Of a DNA stretch of 64,000 bases, positions 34,271 through 46,125 are shown piece after piece. Below the pieces are notes generated by a model. That model did not search any database, had not been told where the DNA came from, and saw only the letters and a list, made by a program, of their open reading frames with translations. Within the stretch, counting starts at the first letter, position 1, and every line of letters begins with the position of its first letter. Origin of the DNA: Emydura subglobosa (taxonomy: Eukaryota; Chordata; Testudines; Chelidae); the NCBI GenBank assembly GCA_007922225.1, contig ML679941.1:59925079-59989078 (forward strand), given 5' to 3'. Position numbers and translations under genes: made by a program.

Positions 34271-35870
34271 GTAATATATTTTCTGACCAGTAGTTGGTTT
34301 GTTGGGAGGAGAAATATGCTGCTGTTTTGATTTTATAATCTGTTTGTTATTGTATTTGGTTAATTAATAGCAAGGGAGTCTAGAGAGTAGGATAGGCATT
34401 CTTTCACGCTGTTCTATTGAAATCCAACCAACTAGAATATGTAATAGATCTGGTTACTAGTTAGATGATTAATTGTGTATCTAAGCAAATATGTTATGTG
34501 TAATGCAAATAAGTTTTACAAATCGAAATATTGATTTTCTGTATTAGTCTTTCAGTCCACTTCCTGGAGCTATCCCACATATGTCAGCAGAATATAGCGG
34601 TCTTACTCTAGCTTCCATTTGTTCACTTCACATAACTACCAAGTGAATTTGCACATTTTGCAGTGATTGCAAGATAGTGGAAGAAATTACTACAATAGCA
34701 AGAGCATTTCTGGCCAGAATTCACTGAGAATTGATTTTAAAAGGCAGTATATGTAAAAGTGCACGTCACCTGCCCTGCGCTATTCCTCATTCATGTTAGT
34801 ATTACATGAATTACAGCTTCATAAGCAATCATTTAAAATCGTTTTTTAAAATACCTGTTGTGATGTTAAGGGCCACTTTTCAAATGGCCTTTAAAAATGC
34901 ACCAGTAATATCTGCAGAAACACCCACTCGTGTGCTTCAAAATCCAGCAATTGTGCATACAAATCAGACAGTTGTGCATTCAAATGCTAATTAGTGCATA
35001 GAACTTTTTTGAGGACCTTTTAAAAGGCAAATTTGAACCTACATCAAAAAGGGACATTTGGGACTAAATCTATGATTGTGACAAATAACAAATATTTGGT
35101 TCCAGGAAAATATAGTGATTCTGAAAGATGCCAGACTGAACCTTTTCAGTCTTCTGTTTATTCATATAGAACAGTACGGCATGGTAAACTCAGTAAATAA
35201 TTTCCGCCACAAACCACTGTCATAACACAGCCGTGTCATTTTCATCCTTACTAGGACCAGAGGGACAGTCTGCTCAACTAAAAAAAAGAAAAGGAGGAGA
35301 GGACAAAAATAGTAGAAAAAACCTTTTCCTTTTTTCTCTATTGTTTTAAATTTAAACATTATATTAACTTTTCTCTACCTCATGTTTCAAAGGGTTCCCA
35401 TTTCTTTTGCCTCTTCATTCAGACTTGCAGGAGAGATCCTAGAAATTCTGTCAATTTCCAGTCTCCTATTATCCGCCCTGGTGTAATTTTTATAGTCATC
35501 AGGAGTTCTTCTTCCTCTCCTGAGATGTATCATCACATCATCTTCTGAAATCCTCAAAAAAAGAATTCACTTCAGTGCATAGCAATACTGATTTCTCGTG
35601 ACAATAAATTATCCTCACCATCTGTTTAAGAACCGTAATGTCTCCCTCACTGACTTCTTGTTTCTTTTGCATTTCAAACTGTAACTGTGATCTTTTGTTC
35701 ACTATCAGTCCTTGCAATTTTTAAAAATTCTTTTAACTCCATTCTGTAATCTTTCAAATTCTGTGTATCACAGATATTTTAATTCTACCTGGCACACGTC
35801 TTGTTCTCACCATTCATTACTTTTTACACTTTCTTTTTTATGTACATTTGGCCATAATTTATTCCACATA

Positions 35871-35943
35871 GGGCCTGATCCAAAGCCTATTGAAGTCCAT
35901 GAGAATCTTTCCATTGATCTCAGTACTCTTTGGATCAAGCCTT
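35871..35943. repeat. Small palindromic repeat (CTGATCCAAAG-arm type)
   Basis: GGGCCTGATCCAAAGCC opens, CTTTGGATCAAGCC closes; the centre is ATTGAAGTCCATGAG and CATTGATCTCAGT. Copies at 39632 and 46061. Confidence 0.8.
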
Positions 35944-37554
35944 GAGTGCATTTACAACTAGAAGAAACAAAGCCCTTTAAAATACGTGAATTTTCCCTTG
36001 AGGTGTTCTCTGTTTCTCTCTGTCTTGCTCCACAGTTTCACTACACTTTCCCCCTTCGCCCCTGATTTTCTCCTTCCTTCCTTCTTCCGGGTCCCTAGTC
36101 TGCTGTCTCTTTAATCCTATTTACTACAACCTCCCTACCACCAATTTACAAACAGCTTACACGTATGCATATCTTCACACCTGTGAGTAGTCCTTTGTGA
36201 ATGTGAAGTTAAATTTGCATGTAAATAATTGCAGGATCAGAACCATAGAGTGTTGCATTGATGCTACCCTGTGTCTTAATTCATATTCTACCCACTCTGA
36301 ATCAAACATTGACTCTTTCCAATTATTTCTTATATATGGGAGACATGGCATGGTGCTGTAACATGGCCAGAAATGTATGACTCATTTTGTTGCTTGCTTT
36401 TATTCTTTTCTCAGTTTGTTTACATGAATTCTTCTTTTACTACTGGTTTGTCCTTTTCCCAATTATTATCTCTTAATATTCTCAAAGTCTCACTGCATGA
36501 GACTGAAATTACTTCATATTGTTGTACTGCAGATACCAATTAATTAGTATATTTTGGAACTGTGGTGTATGAGATCAGATTCTCTATTCATGGAGAAAAG
36601 AAAGAAAAATCTTATTTCCATCAAAGCACTACATGTTGTTGTTTTTATCAATTAGTGCCCTTGCAAAACAGATTAAGATGGAAATTAAAAACATGAATGT
36701 CTAATATACTTAAGTATGAGATACACCACATTTATAAGAGATAGACAAGCTGTTTAGAAAGATAGCTTATATAGTGGTCTGTGTTTTGTCCTGCTTTAAT
36801 TAAAACACTCTGCAACATGAAAACATGCCAAAAATTATGATAGGAGTTTTATTAATTTCTATTTATTGAATAACTCCTTATTTTAGGCCCCAATTCAGCA
36901 GACCATCCTTATACAAGAAAATACTTACACATTTGCTGAATAGGGATGGATTTAGGAACATGTTTAACTGCTTTTGAGAAACTGGGGCCCTAGAAACCTC
37001 AATCTTATTTTAGCATCCCCAAACAAATTTGTTTTATCCAGAATGGATCCAAAAGAAGATGAATAGAAATAGATGACAGCAAGAACTAAGTGCAATACGG
37101 CGTCTCCTTTCTCCTGCCATCTGGTATGAAAGATTCATTATACCACTGCATCTCTTACAGATTTAAAACAAGAAATTAACATAAGTATTCTGAGATAGAC
37201 TCAGACTATTACTCGGTCCTTAGTGGAACTAAGACAGAGTCAAGCAGAGGTGAATAATATATATGCATCTGTAGAGGTGCAAATTGCTGTATGGCTGCAG
37301 TCCCAGTCTGATACTTATGCAGCACATTCTTATTCAAATAGGTGCTTTGAGTGGAAAAGTGGAATTATTTTAAAAGGTGTTTGAAGTATCTAAAAGTACT
37401 TATATTTTAGTTTAACCAAAATTGCTAAATTATTGTTTGTTGGTAGTTTTTAGTAATTTTTTTTCTTTGTTATTTTATTGCCATCTTTTCTTGTGTCTTT
37501 AAGGGCTGTCATTTCACCTGCTTCATTAATTGTTGTTAAACATTTACATTATGA

Positions 37555-37625
37555 TAGTGCTCATAAGCCCCAGTCAGCTCTGAGGTCCCCATTGTGCTGT
37601 GTGGTGTACAAACATATATGAAGTC
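37555..37625. repeat. Old interspersed repeat remnant
   Basis: CCCCATTGTGCTGTGTGGTG and GTACAAACATAT...CAGTCCCTGC follow a common amniote repeat pattern (GGCCCCATTGTGCTAGGCGC type). Class uncertain, possibly a CORE-SINE or LINE tail. Confidence 0.45.
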
Positions 37626-37910
37626 ACAGTCCCTGCTTTGTATGATCTATGTATATTTGAAGTCACTTGGTTATGCAAGAAGGAAATCAATGTGGAGAAA
37701 GCATAAAAAATAAAGGGGAGGCCAACTGAGAAAATCTAGTCTTTGCTTTGTGAGAAGTTCACAGTGAACTGTGGAAAAAACATTGAAAATACAGTTCTCT
37801 TTTTAACTCCAACTGCCTGTTTGGATGTGGCCTGTTCATATAAAACGCAAGCAGCTGAGGGAGCTGAAAGGAGGAATGTACACCTAATATAACAGATGGT
37901 ATGGTATGCA

Positions 37911-38408
37911 TTAGAGCTGGCTGGAAAGAATCTCCCTTTTGTGAAGAATTTCACATTTTTTGAAAAAAAAATTCATCCAGAACTGGGACGAAAAGGCAAA
38001 AAAAAAAAAAAAAAAAATTTTTTTTTGCAGGACAGAATATCCAAAACAATTCCAGAACAGAATTGTTCAGCTTGCTCCCCAGGCTAACCAGCTCCCCAGA
38101 CAATGCAACTGGGGAGCTGGGCTTCCTGGAAGGCAGGGAGTCAGCTGCATGGTCAGTCAGGGAGTTAATCAGCACTGCCTGAGGTAGTTGAGGAAGTGAG
38201 GAGGTGGCAGCCCACCTGATGGGGAGCTTGGGAGCACATGAAATTTGAGAATCCAGGGTGCCAGCTCGGTTGCTGAGGACCCAGAGAGCTTTCATTTCAA
38301 TTTTCCCTGTGGAAATTTTAAATTTTCTGGCAGGAAATTTTGATTTTGTGAAAAAAATATTTTCTATCTGAAAATCATTTTGACAGAAAATTTCCAACCA
38401 GCTGTAGT
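37911..38408. mobile_element. Palindromic MITE with A/T homopolymer run inside
   Basis: Left end TTAGAGCTGGCTGGAAA and right end TTTCCAACCAGCTGTAG are inverted copies. Near 37999-38028 a run of about 20 A is followed directly by 9 T. Both flanks hold AAATTTT-rich inverted blocks. No coding content. Confidence 0.75.
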
Positions 38409-39059
38409 GCGTGCTTACCCCACCCATATGCTATGACTGTACCTTATCATGTCAAATTCAGGTACTCAGTAGGGTGAAATGATTTTGATCCCAAAAGAAA
38501 ACCTTTTATTTCTGTGTTTTGTTTGCTTTTGTTTTGTTCCTGCTTTTTTTTCCCCCTCTCTAAGAAGAATTACAACCTACAGGACATCCTCTAAATTATA
38601 GAAAGATTGCCACACTACCATCACACTACAAAGTAACAAAACCCATCTGCTAGAAAGGCTCTATTTTTAATAAATAGCAATGGATATAGGGAATCATCAC
38701 ATGGGTTTCCATTGAAGCTGGGGTTTAAAGTATTGTCTATTTGACTCATGCTGTGTATCCAGCTTTAGATGAGCTCCATCCTTCAGCTTTATGTGCTGTA
38801 TGTAATTTCATGGAGCTTCCTCCTTTTCATTCGTTCCTTCCTGTACCACACAGCCATTAATGTTATTATGCTATTTGTCTGCAGGCCAGGGAGTAAGCAG
38901 ACAGATTTCCCTGCAGTTGATTCCAAAGTCTGTCATTAATTCATTGTCTGCCCTTCACCCTCACTCTTCACAGATTCTCATTTGAACCGATGAGTTCATT
39001 ATACTTTCCTCATTCTTCACAGTTTGCTCTGGTAAAATTAAATTCTAACCCCGCCTTGC

Positions 39060-39385
39060 CCTCTGAATTAACCAGCCTTTGATGGATTTCTTCACACAAC
39101 ACACAGTCAACCTGTGGAACTCCTTGCCAGAGGATGTTGTGAAGGCCAAAACTATAACAGGGTTCAAAAAAGAACTAGATAAATTCTGGAGGATAGGTCC
39201 TGGCTATTAGGCAGGGATTGTTGTTTGCCAAAAGCTGGGAATAGCCAACAGGATGGATTACTTGATTATTACCTGTTCTGTTCATTCTCTCTGAAGCACC
39301 TGGATTGACCACTGTAGAAAGACAGGATACTGGGCTAGATGGACTGTTGGCCAGACTCAGTATGGTTGTCCTTATATTCTTATGA
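39060..39385 (+). mobile_element. CR1 LINE 3' end, + strand
   Basis: Starts GATTTCTTCACACAACACAC, continues ACCTGTGGAACTCCTTGCCA (coding for the conserved LWNSLP-type motif) and ends CTTATATTCTTATGA, the typical CR1 3' terminus. The part is about 325 bases with small deletions; a 5'-truncated insertion in the intron. Confidence 0.9.
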
Positions 39386-39631
39386 CAGGCATCTAAGAAT
39401 CTTTAGCATTTTTATTTAAGGTAAACTTTGAGGGATTGCATGCACCTGTTAAGGATAGTTTCTAAAGCCCCTTGCCCTGCTTGCAGCTGATCTGTTCTGT
39501 TCTGTTTCATTGTTTGCACCCATCTCTGGCCTAAAGATCAGCAACAGAAATTAGCCATTTTTACCTTTTCATTGGGATTGTTGCGACTAGGTTGGCAGTC
39601 TATGCATTCTTGAGTTGCAAGAGATAAAGAA

Positions 39632-39705
39632 GGGGCCTGATCCAAAGCTCATTGAAGTCAATGGAAAGAATCTAGTTGATTTCAAAGGGCTTTGGATCAG
39701 ACTCT
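39632..39705. repeat. Small palindromic repeat (CTGATCCAAAG-arm type)
   Basis: GGGGCCTGATCCAAAGCTC and GGGCTTTGGATCAGACTC are the arms, around ATTGAAGTCAATGG. The best preserved of the three copies of this type. Confidence 0.85.
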
Positions 39706-40040
39706 TAGCACTTTTTCAAACAGGAATTTCCTAATGATGCAATGCAGTACTGCTGCATGCTGTCTTGTGCCTACCTATTAGGCTGTGCTGACTATGCCAT
39801 TTTAATAACTGTTACTACCAGTTTTGACAGGAGCAGTTAGCCAAAATTTCAGGGTTTTGTGTGTTGTTCCTATTAGAAAAAAAAATTAATGATGGAGTCA
39901 GGTGTTCCTTTGATGCAATCCTGTCCATTTACAAAGTCCTGTTTCCCAGAATATAGCAGGAATCAAACAAGACTCTGTTTTTACTCGTAGTTCTGAGTCC
40001 CTTTCTCAGTCATCACTTAGCCCACAAACTCTCTCTCCTA

Positions 40041-40209
40041 GAACTTGTCTACACATAGAGTTGTTCCTATGTGTAGGAGCTAAACAGGAATAAGGCACTC
40101 TTGTTCTGGAATAAGAGAATGCACACATGGAGTTGGTCAGGAACAGCTACTGTGCCTTAAATTTTCTTGCTATGTTAATCCAAATTCACTTTCAACTATA
40201 GACAAGTCC
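40041..40209. mobile_element. Short MITE with GTCTACA ends
   Basis: GAACTTGTCTACACATAG at the left and TATAGACAAGTCC at the right are imperfect inverted ends. A second TATGTGTAGGAGC motif near the left end indicates subterminal repeats. Probably Harbinger-related by its terminus. Confidence 0.7.
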
Positions 40210-40244
40210 TTTGCTTTTCTTGGGGTCACATTCCCAGTGCTTGT

Positions 40245-40262
40245 TCTCTCTCTCTCTCTCTC
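40245..40262. repeat. (CT)n microsatellite
   Basis: A CT run of about nine units, followed by ACAC/ATGC alternation to about 40290. Confidence 0.85.
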
Positions 40263-40598
40263 ATAAACACACGCATGCACACACATGCACACTTCTCTAC
40301 TATAAACAATACACAGCAAAACCCCTCCTCCCACATAGTTCATATTCCTGAATGGCCTGAGGTTACCTTTGTTTCTGGTGGTGACGTGCGCCTGTATTTT
40401 GGGTGGGAGGTCGTCTCGATCTGTGAGGTATTAAGTCAGATAATTATTATTACTCTCTAATAAAAATGAGAAGTTGTGGTTGCCTTTGAGCTTCAGGTGC
40501 CCAGCCTTTTATTGAGAAACTGCTTTGGATGATAAAATAATACAATGTTATAATATAATGTAACATACATAATGTTATGTAATGTGTGTGTCTGTGTA

Positions 40599-40636
<38 letters not shown>

Positions 40637-40679
40637 ATAATACTTAGCCCATGTTTACTATATATATATACAGAGAGAG

Positions 40680-40728
<49 letters not shown>

Positions 40729-40746
40729 CATGGGCTAAGTATTATT
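40599..40746. repeat. AT/GA/GT microsatellites inside a 23-bp inverted repeat
   Basis: AT (40599-40618) and GA (40619-40636) lie before the left arm at 40636-40658; the right arm is 40723-40746. The arms contain TACTTAGCCCATGTTT and its reverse complement with a single extra A. The loop holds TA, GA and a 21-unit GT run (40683-40724). Confidence 0.92.
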
Positions 40747-42418
40747 TTAAATCCCAGGAGCAAGGTGATACTGTCATTTAAAACAACAAATTGTCACTGT
40801 TGTGAGGATTCAAATATGTCGATGCCAAAGGACTGTGCCCTTCCTGTCTCTTTGGTGGTTTCATACACCAGTGTTAGGACTCATATACTCTCATTTCTTT
40901 CAAACAGTGTGTGAGCAGGGGCCATTTCCAACTTGCAGATGCAGTTCATGTATCTTTAGAGGCCACACTGTGACCCCTTACAGAAATTAACAATAATGAA
41001 CATAAAATTCAGAGAATCCTTTCTCAATAAAAGGTTGGGCACTTGAAGTTTAAAGGCAACTACATTTTCACTAGAGAGTCTGAATATCACTTTTATACTG
41101 TATTGACTATTTTCAATCATTATATGATCATGGAGTAATAAGCTGCCTACCTTAGTGCATCAGCAGAAACCACTTAACTCTTTCCTCTGGGAATCAACAC
41201 CTCCTAGCAGGGAGAGGTGTTTCTGGCAAATACTGCCAGCCTATTATACAGGACCTACATGCCAGTGGCAGCGGTGGCTGTTGTTACTACTCAGAACAGT
41301 TATTGAAAAATATAAACTGTGGGAGTTGCTGGGTTTATGGCAAACCAGTCATATTATAGCTGCTGTTTTACTTGGTTTCCTCCCACATCCTCAAAAGCTC
41401 TGAGGCTCTGATTTTCCATTTCACCTGACCTACACTTTAAACCACCTTTGTGCCTCCCCATATTCTGGGACTTTGGGATCTGAAGGCTGCTCTACATTGC
41501 ATCAGCTATAATAGCTAGAGTGCATCAGTGCTTTGGGTGCAGCTCCTCCCCATGGCCATGCCTCAGACAAGCTCCTCATGCAAGCTGCTGGGAGAGACGG
41601 GTCATGTAGAGCCACCTGTGCTAGGAAGTAGCATAAACCGGCCATAAGGCAACGGAGATTCAGCCCCAGGTATCTCCTGCTTGAAGGCACACATTTCTGG
41701 CTTCCAACAGGGATCTACAGTACTTAAATACTCCAGCACAGACATGTCTTGTATTGCAAAAATATCCTCTGCATGCTGTAAGAGACTAAGACGCAACTCC
41801 CTATGGAATGTAAAAGGAAACCTAAATGAATAACAGGGGTTTCCTGTTAGAGTCTCTGTCTGAGCAAAGAACTTTGTTACAATTAGCTTGAGTGACAATG
41901 AAAGAGAACACCAGTGAACACTTCTATATAGCTACATTATCAGCAGCATCTTTCCTTTGGGGGGTACAATTTATATCTGCATTTTGTGTCGACGCTGGGT
42001 ATGTAGCTGCAAATCAGAATATTTCTTCTCCTCTAACTACCTAATTGCGGATCCAGATCAGGGGGATGGAGGCAAATGTACTTACATATTTGCCTGCAGT
42101 TCTTTTGGAGGATGCAAAAACACAAATATAAATTTTGCAAGGAGCAGATTGCGCTAGTGAGGTTGAAACTTGGCCATTCTGAAAATTTACCCAAACTGTC
42201 TATACTTCAACGTTCATATGTTCTGCTAAGTGAGGCAAATTAGTGCAATCCGTTATTTCATACTCTGTACATTGCATTACTCAATCTGCACATTACATTA
42301 ATTCATGCTTTGCTGATTAATTTGTGTCTTCTGTACCTGTTCCACTTGCATTACATTAACTCATAGTTTGCTGGTAAGTCTGTGCTTTCTATGTGTTCAA
42401 AAAAAATTCTTTAATTCA

Positions 42419-42442
42419 ATTTCTCTGTTTCTTCTCATACAG
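42419..42442 (+). promoter_or_regulatory. NAV3: Polypyrimidine tract and acceptor of the 69-nt exon
   Basis: The text ATTTCTCTGTTTCTTCTCAT followed by ACAG contains two or three CUUCU/UCUCU-type words, which are PTB-binding candidates. Other pyrimidine-rich words lie at 42383-42392 (GCTTTCTATG). PTB control is an inference only. Confidence 0.45.
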
Positions 42443-42511
42443 TCTGACAGCCAGATATGCAACTCAGTCTAATCACAGTGGAATTGCAACCAGTCAAAAA
42501 AAGACTTCTAG
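42443..42511 (+). CDS. NAV3: NAV3 small symmetric exon (69 nt)
   Basis: Enters in phase 2 and leaves in phase 2. Joined to the AG of the previous exon it reads SLTARYATQSNHSGIATSQK then KTS, and the last AG joins the next exon to form Arg. It matches the SLAARYATQSNHSGIATSQ stretch that I recall in human NAV3. The donor is AG-GTCAGT, with C instead of A at +3, a weaker site than its neighbours. Because the length is a multiple of three and both borders are in the same phase, skipping keeps the frame: the junction becomes MQS-R-LPGPS, which resembles the NAV2 sequence. No other function is known for this segment. Confidence 0.95.
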
Positions 42512-42739
42512 GTCAGTTAATATCTCTCATTTATTGCTTGTTAGTGATACTCAATTGAGTCAATGCCCATTGGTATTGTATTCTTTGGACATAAGTAAAC
42601 ATTGCAATGTGTAATCATGCAAGTTTTGCACCACTGAGCTTTGTCATGGGAAAGCCTGGCACCTGACGGGCAAACGCAGATTTGTATAATACCATTAATC
42701 GTATTTCTGGTTGTTATGTAATCCTGCATCTCTGTGTCC

Positions 42740-42745
42740 TGCATG
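42740..42745 (+). promoter_or_regulatory. TGCATG, candidate RBFOX site downstream of small exon
   Basis: A single TGCATG lies 229 bases after the donor of the 69-nt exon. Such UGCAUG words downstream of an exon promote neuronal inclusion when bound by RBFOX. One copy may be chance (about 1 in 4096 positions). Confidence 0.35.
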
Positions 42746-44412
42746 TAAAATATCAGATTTGAGGGGTTAGGAGGCTCAGGGATTTAGTACAGATTTGACT
42801 CAGTGTCTTACTTTGGTCACAAGTGAAAGTGAGTTTGGAAGGCCATCCTAGGTCCCAAGGAACCCTGTGTCCACATCACAAAGTCATCACACAGGTCTAG
42901 TTCATGGAGGTCAGGAGCAGAGAAGCAAAGATGTAGCAGACAAACAGTCTCTGACTGTCTCTACTCTCCCTGGCGAGCATAGGTATCTTCATAAGATACA
43001 TGGGTTTGGAGCAACAAAGGCCTGCAGCAAGGTTTGAAGTCTGTTTGACAAAGCTGTGAGCAGTTTACACTTTCCCTGCCTGTCCTGTTCTCCACTCTAG
43101 TCAAATTGTTGTTAATCTCTCACTTTCCTGAGCGATAAAATCCACAAACAAGTTTTTAAAAGAAAAGAATCCAAGTCCCTCTTGCTGTTGTTGTAAGTCT
43201 GTATTTATGATAACTAATGTCTTTATTAATCACATTGTTTGCTATACAGTTCATTGATGAGAACAATGAACTATAAATAATGTAATCTACAATAAAGCTT
43301 GCATTTCATAATGTGGTGCACTAACACAATCGGAGTTACTGGTGATAGTTTGGAGTGAGCTATACCAGAGTGCAGTTGCTTTACTCCTGTGATCATAGAT
43401 CTTCAGTCTTATTTATTGCTGACACTATTGTCTTGTCCACCATTCAGCATGTGTAGGCTAACAGTTTTATTGTCTAACACTTTAAATCTGTGACAGTGTT
43501 TCCAAGGCCCTGATCAGAGGTATGTGACTTGTCCCTTACCTGGTACTTCCTACTTTGTTTTTCCTTAGTTGCTTAAAATGATCTTGCAAGGGCAATTTAT
43601 AAGTGAGTTCAATTAATAATGATGGTAAATGAAGTACATTGGAAAGTATGTAGAGCAAGGGACCTCATATATAATGTGCTTACTGCTTCATGTTCTTAGA
43701 TTCTGGCATTTAAAATAGACATGTAAGTACCTTACATTTTAATAGAACAGATGAATTTCCAGTTTTGCACATGCCTTCTCAGTGCTTTTCTTTCTCATTA
43801 CCTTTGACAAATGATCTCAGGGCTCTGACTGCCTGTCAAATTAGGGTAATGAGAAAGAGCAAATGGATTTTTAAGTTTGTTTTAGTGCATTCTTCAGGGA
43901 ATAGAAGATCACTAGAATTCATGGGTCATGGTAAAGGTTAGAATGCATACAGCTGTAGAGACAGTCTGCTCTGGTCTCAGCACAGAGACTAGCAAGGCAG
44001 GCTGGCAGCCAGAATGAGCCGTAAAAATAATGAATGGATTAGCTCTCTGAGGCTTAAATCAGTAATGTAACAGAATGTGGGCTGTTTATATGTGTTATCT
44101 AACAAAACTAAAATGATTTCAACATTTTTGATGTACCAATGTGGTAAGCAAAATATTTTTAAAAGTCTACAATTTTGGAGACCTTTATAACGTGATTTCT
44201 TTCCCCCTCCAGTTGTTGCCCTTTCATGATGCATCATATGATGATACTAGTATAATTTGAGATCTCTACAATAATTCATACTGCTGTTAGCAAAGTGTTT
44301 GAAATTACTCATCACATTTGCATAGTCCATCAGCAACAGAATATGGGTATATATTTCTATTGCAAAAGTCTGTTGAGGATCTAAGCATTTTATTATGTGT
44401 TGTGTAAAAAAT

Positions 44413-44423
44413 GGGGGGGGGGG
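44413..44423. repeat. (G)11 homopolymer
   Basis: Eleven consecutive G residues between AAAAAAT and AATTATG. Confidence 0.9.
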
Positions 44424-44815
44424 AATTATGTTTGCAGTGGTGATGAAGAAAATTTGAAGCAGACGTATTAAATAATCCTATGTCAGAGAATTGAATCAAA
44501 TAGAATACAATGAGGGTTTATACACTCTAGAGACAATGGCTCCTAATTTTTTCATAACACTACTACTCAGTAAGGCTCAGATGGTGGCAGCAAATCGTAA
44601 CAAATGAACTGTACAGTCTGCCTTATATTCTTATAGATCGTACACAAACATGTGCAGTATGTAACTTACAGAATATTGAAAATAAATATTTTATTTGAGA
44701 TAATAAACATGTAAACTATTCTAAAATTTAGTTAGAGCTACAAGCCAATAAGTATTCAAAATATATTTGACTACAGTGGATTATTAAAAATCCAGTTATT
44801 GTGCTATTGGCCTGT

Positions 44816-45196
44816 GATGGGATGTTTGATGGGGTAGGTTCTGAGTTACTACAGAGAATTATTTCCTGGGTGTCTGGCTGGTGAGTCTTGCCCACATGCT
44901 CAGGATTTAGCTGATCGCCATATTTGGGGTTGGGAAGGAATTTTCCCCTCAGGCAGATTGGCAGAGGCCCTGGGGTTTTTTCACCTTCCTCTGCAGCATG
45001 GGTTGGGTCATTTGCTGGTGGATTCTCTGTACCTTGTAGTCTTTAAACCATGATTTGAGGTCTTCAGTAACTCAGTTATAAGTTATGGGTCTATTACAGG
45101 AGTGAGTGAGTGAGGTTCTATGGCCTGCGTTGTGCAGGAGATCAGACTAGATGATCATATTGGTCCTGTCTGACCTTAAAGTCTATGAGTCTATGA
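44816..45196 (+). mobile_element. CR1-like LINE 3' end
   Basis: Text includes GGGGTTGGGAAGGAATTTTC, GGTTCTATGGCCTGCGTTG, ATCAGACTAGATGATCATAT and the terminal CTTAAAGTCTATGAGTCTAT, the usual 3' end of a CR1 subfamily. The CTATGAGTCTATGA tail is its short terminal repeat. 5'-truncated and non-coding. Confidence 0.85.
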
Positions 45197-45625
45197 ACTA
45201 CAGTATTTACTAAATTAAGAGCATTTGGGATATTTCTTCAAAATGTTTTATTTTTACGTTTGCTATTCAATTTTATCATATTTATTCCAGAAAACAGACT
45301 GATATATTTAAGTAAAATATTACACTATAATAGTATATTTGGGTGAATCTGTTTTAGCAATGTTATTAGCAAATGCAAAGCATCCTTATATGTTTCCTGT
45401 GGTGCTGTAAAGCATCTTTTTCTCTTTTGTGTATGTTAGGATTAACTTTTATTTTCATTGATCATGTCGAGTCTAACTAACTTGAATCCTCCCATTCACT
45501 GTCATTATGTGAAATCATTGTTATTCAGTTACTGGTTCTATATGCTGGTCTGTTGCTTGACAAAATGCCTGATCCATACGTTTGCATCTTGTTCAACAAA
45601 GTAATTTCTGAATATACCATTCTAG

Positions 45626-45765
45626 GCTTCCAGGGCCCTCAAGGATGCCAGCTGCAGGCAGCAGTACCAAGGTCCAGGGAGCTTCTAATTTAAATCGGAG
45701 AAGTCAGAGCTTTAACAGCATTGATAAAAACAAGCCTCCACAATATGCAAATGGCAATGAAAAAG
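45626..45765 (+). CDS. NAV3: NAV3 exon: Ser/Pro-rich linker, 140 nt
   Basis: Acceptor ATTCTAG, donor G-GTAAGT. It enters in phase 2 (the first G completes Arg) and reads LPGPSRMPAAGSSTKVQGAS, then NLNRRSQSFNSIDKNKPPQY, and ends ANGNEK in phase 1. The NRRSQSFN block is a shared basic, Ser-rich element of NAV2 and NAV3 and looks like a kinase substrate (R-R-S-Q-S); that is inference from the motif only. PPQYANGN differs from the PPNYANGN I recall in human. It is constitutive by phase and by its standard splice sites. Confidence 0.97.
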
Positions 45766-46060
45766 GTAAGTGTTGAAAAGTCACCAGAAACTATTTATAG
45801 ATGACAACACCCAGTCCCAAAGCAAAAAAGAAACAATCCCATGTGTAACAAAAAATGAAACATAATAGTTAGAGCTGGGCCAAGAAGTTGGTGTTGATAT
45901 TAGGCTCAGGTTCATAGCTGAACTAGGGCTAAAATTTGGTTTTGGACTAGTCAGCACTGAAATATTGTGATCCATTATTACAATATTTTTACCCCCATTG
46001 GTGGAAATCTCATGAAATCAGCTGACGTAAAGGTGACTTGTTGTTACATGGTGGAAATCT

Positions 46061-46125
46061 TGGGTCTGATCCAAACCCCATTGAAAGACTCCCTTGGACT
46101 TCAGTGTGCTTTGGATTAGACCCTC
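46061..46125. repeat. Small palindromic repeat (CTGATCCAAA-arm type)
   Basis: GGGTCTGATCCAAACCCCA and GCTTTGGATTAGACCC are the arms. The centre contains GGACTTCAGTGT. A deletion shortens the middle. Confidence 0.8.

Larger units (their letters stand above)
25807..42442 (+). other. NAV3: NAV3 intron of 16636 bases
   Basis: Large intron with GTAGG donor and an AG acceptor after a C/T-rich tract. Recognised contents: small palindromic repeats (27390, 29789, 31751, 31892, 33438, 35871, 39632), Harbinger-type MITEs (28752-29030, 40041-40209), a palindromic MITE (37911-38408), a CR1 3' end (39060-39385), and a microsatellite hairpin (40599-40746). A GC-richer patch at 34000-34270 resembles an interspersed repeat that I cannot name. 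Elsewhere I see only AT-rich sequence. Confidence 0.8.
42512..45625 (+). other. NAV3: NAV3 intron of 3114 bases
   Basis: Starts GTCAGT and ends CCATTCTAG. It contains a TGCATG word at 42740-42745, an 11-base G run at 44413-44423 and a CR1-like 3' end at 44816-45196. The rest is AT-rich. Confidence 0.8.
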
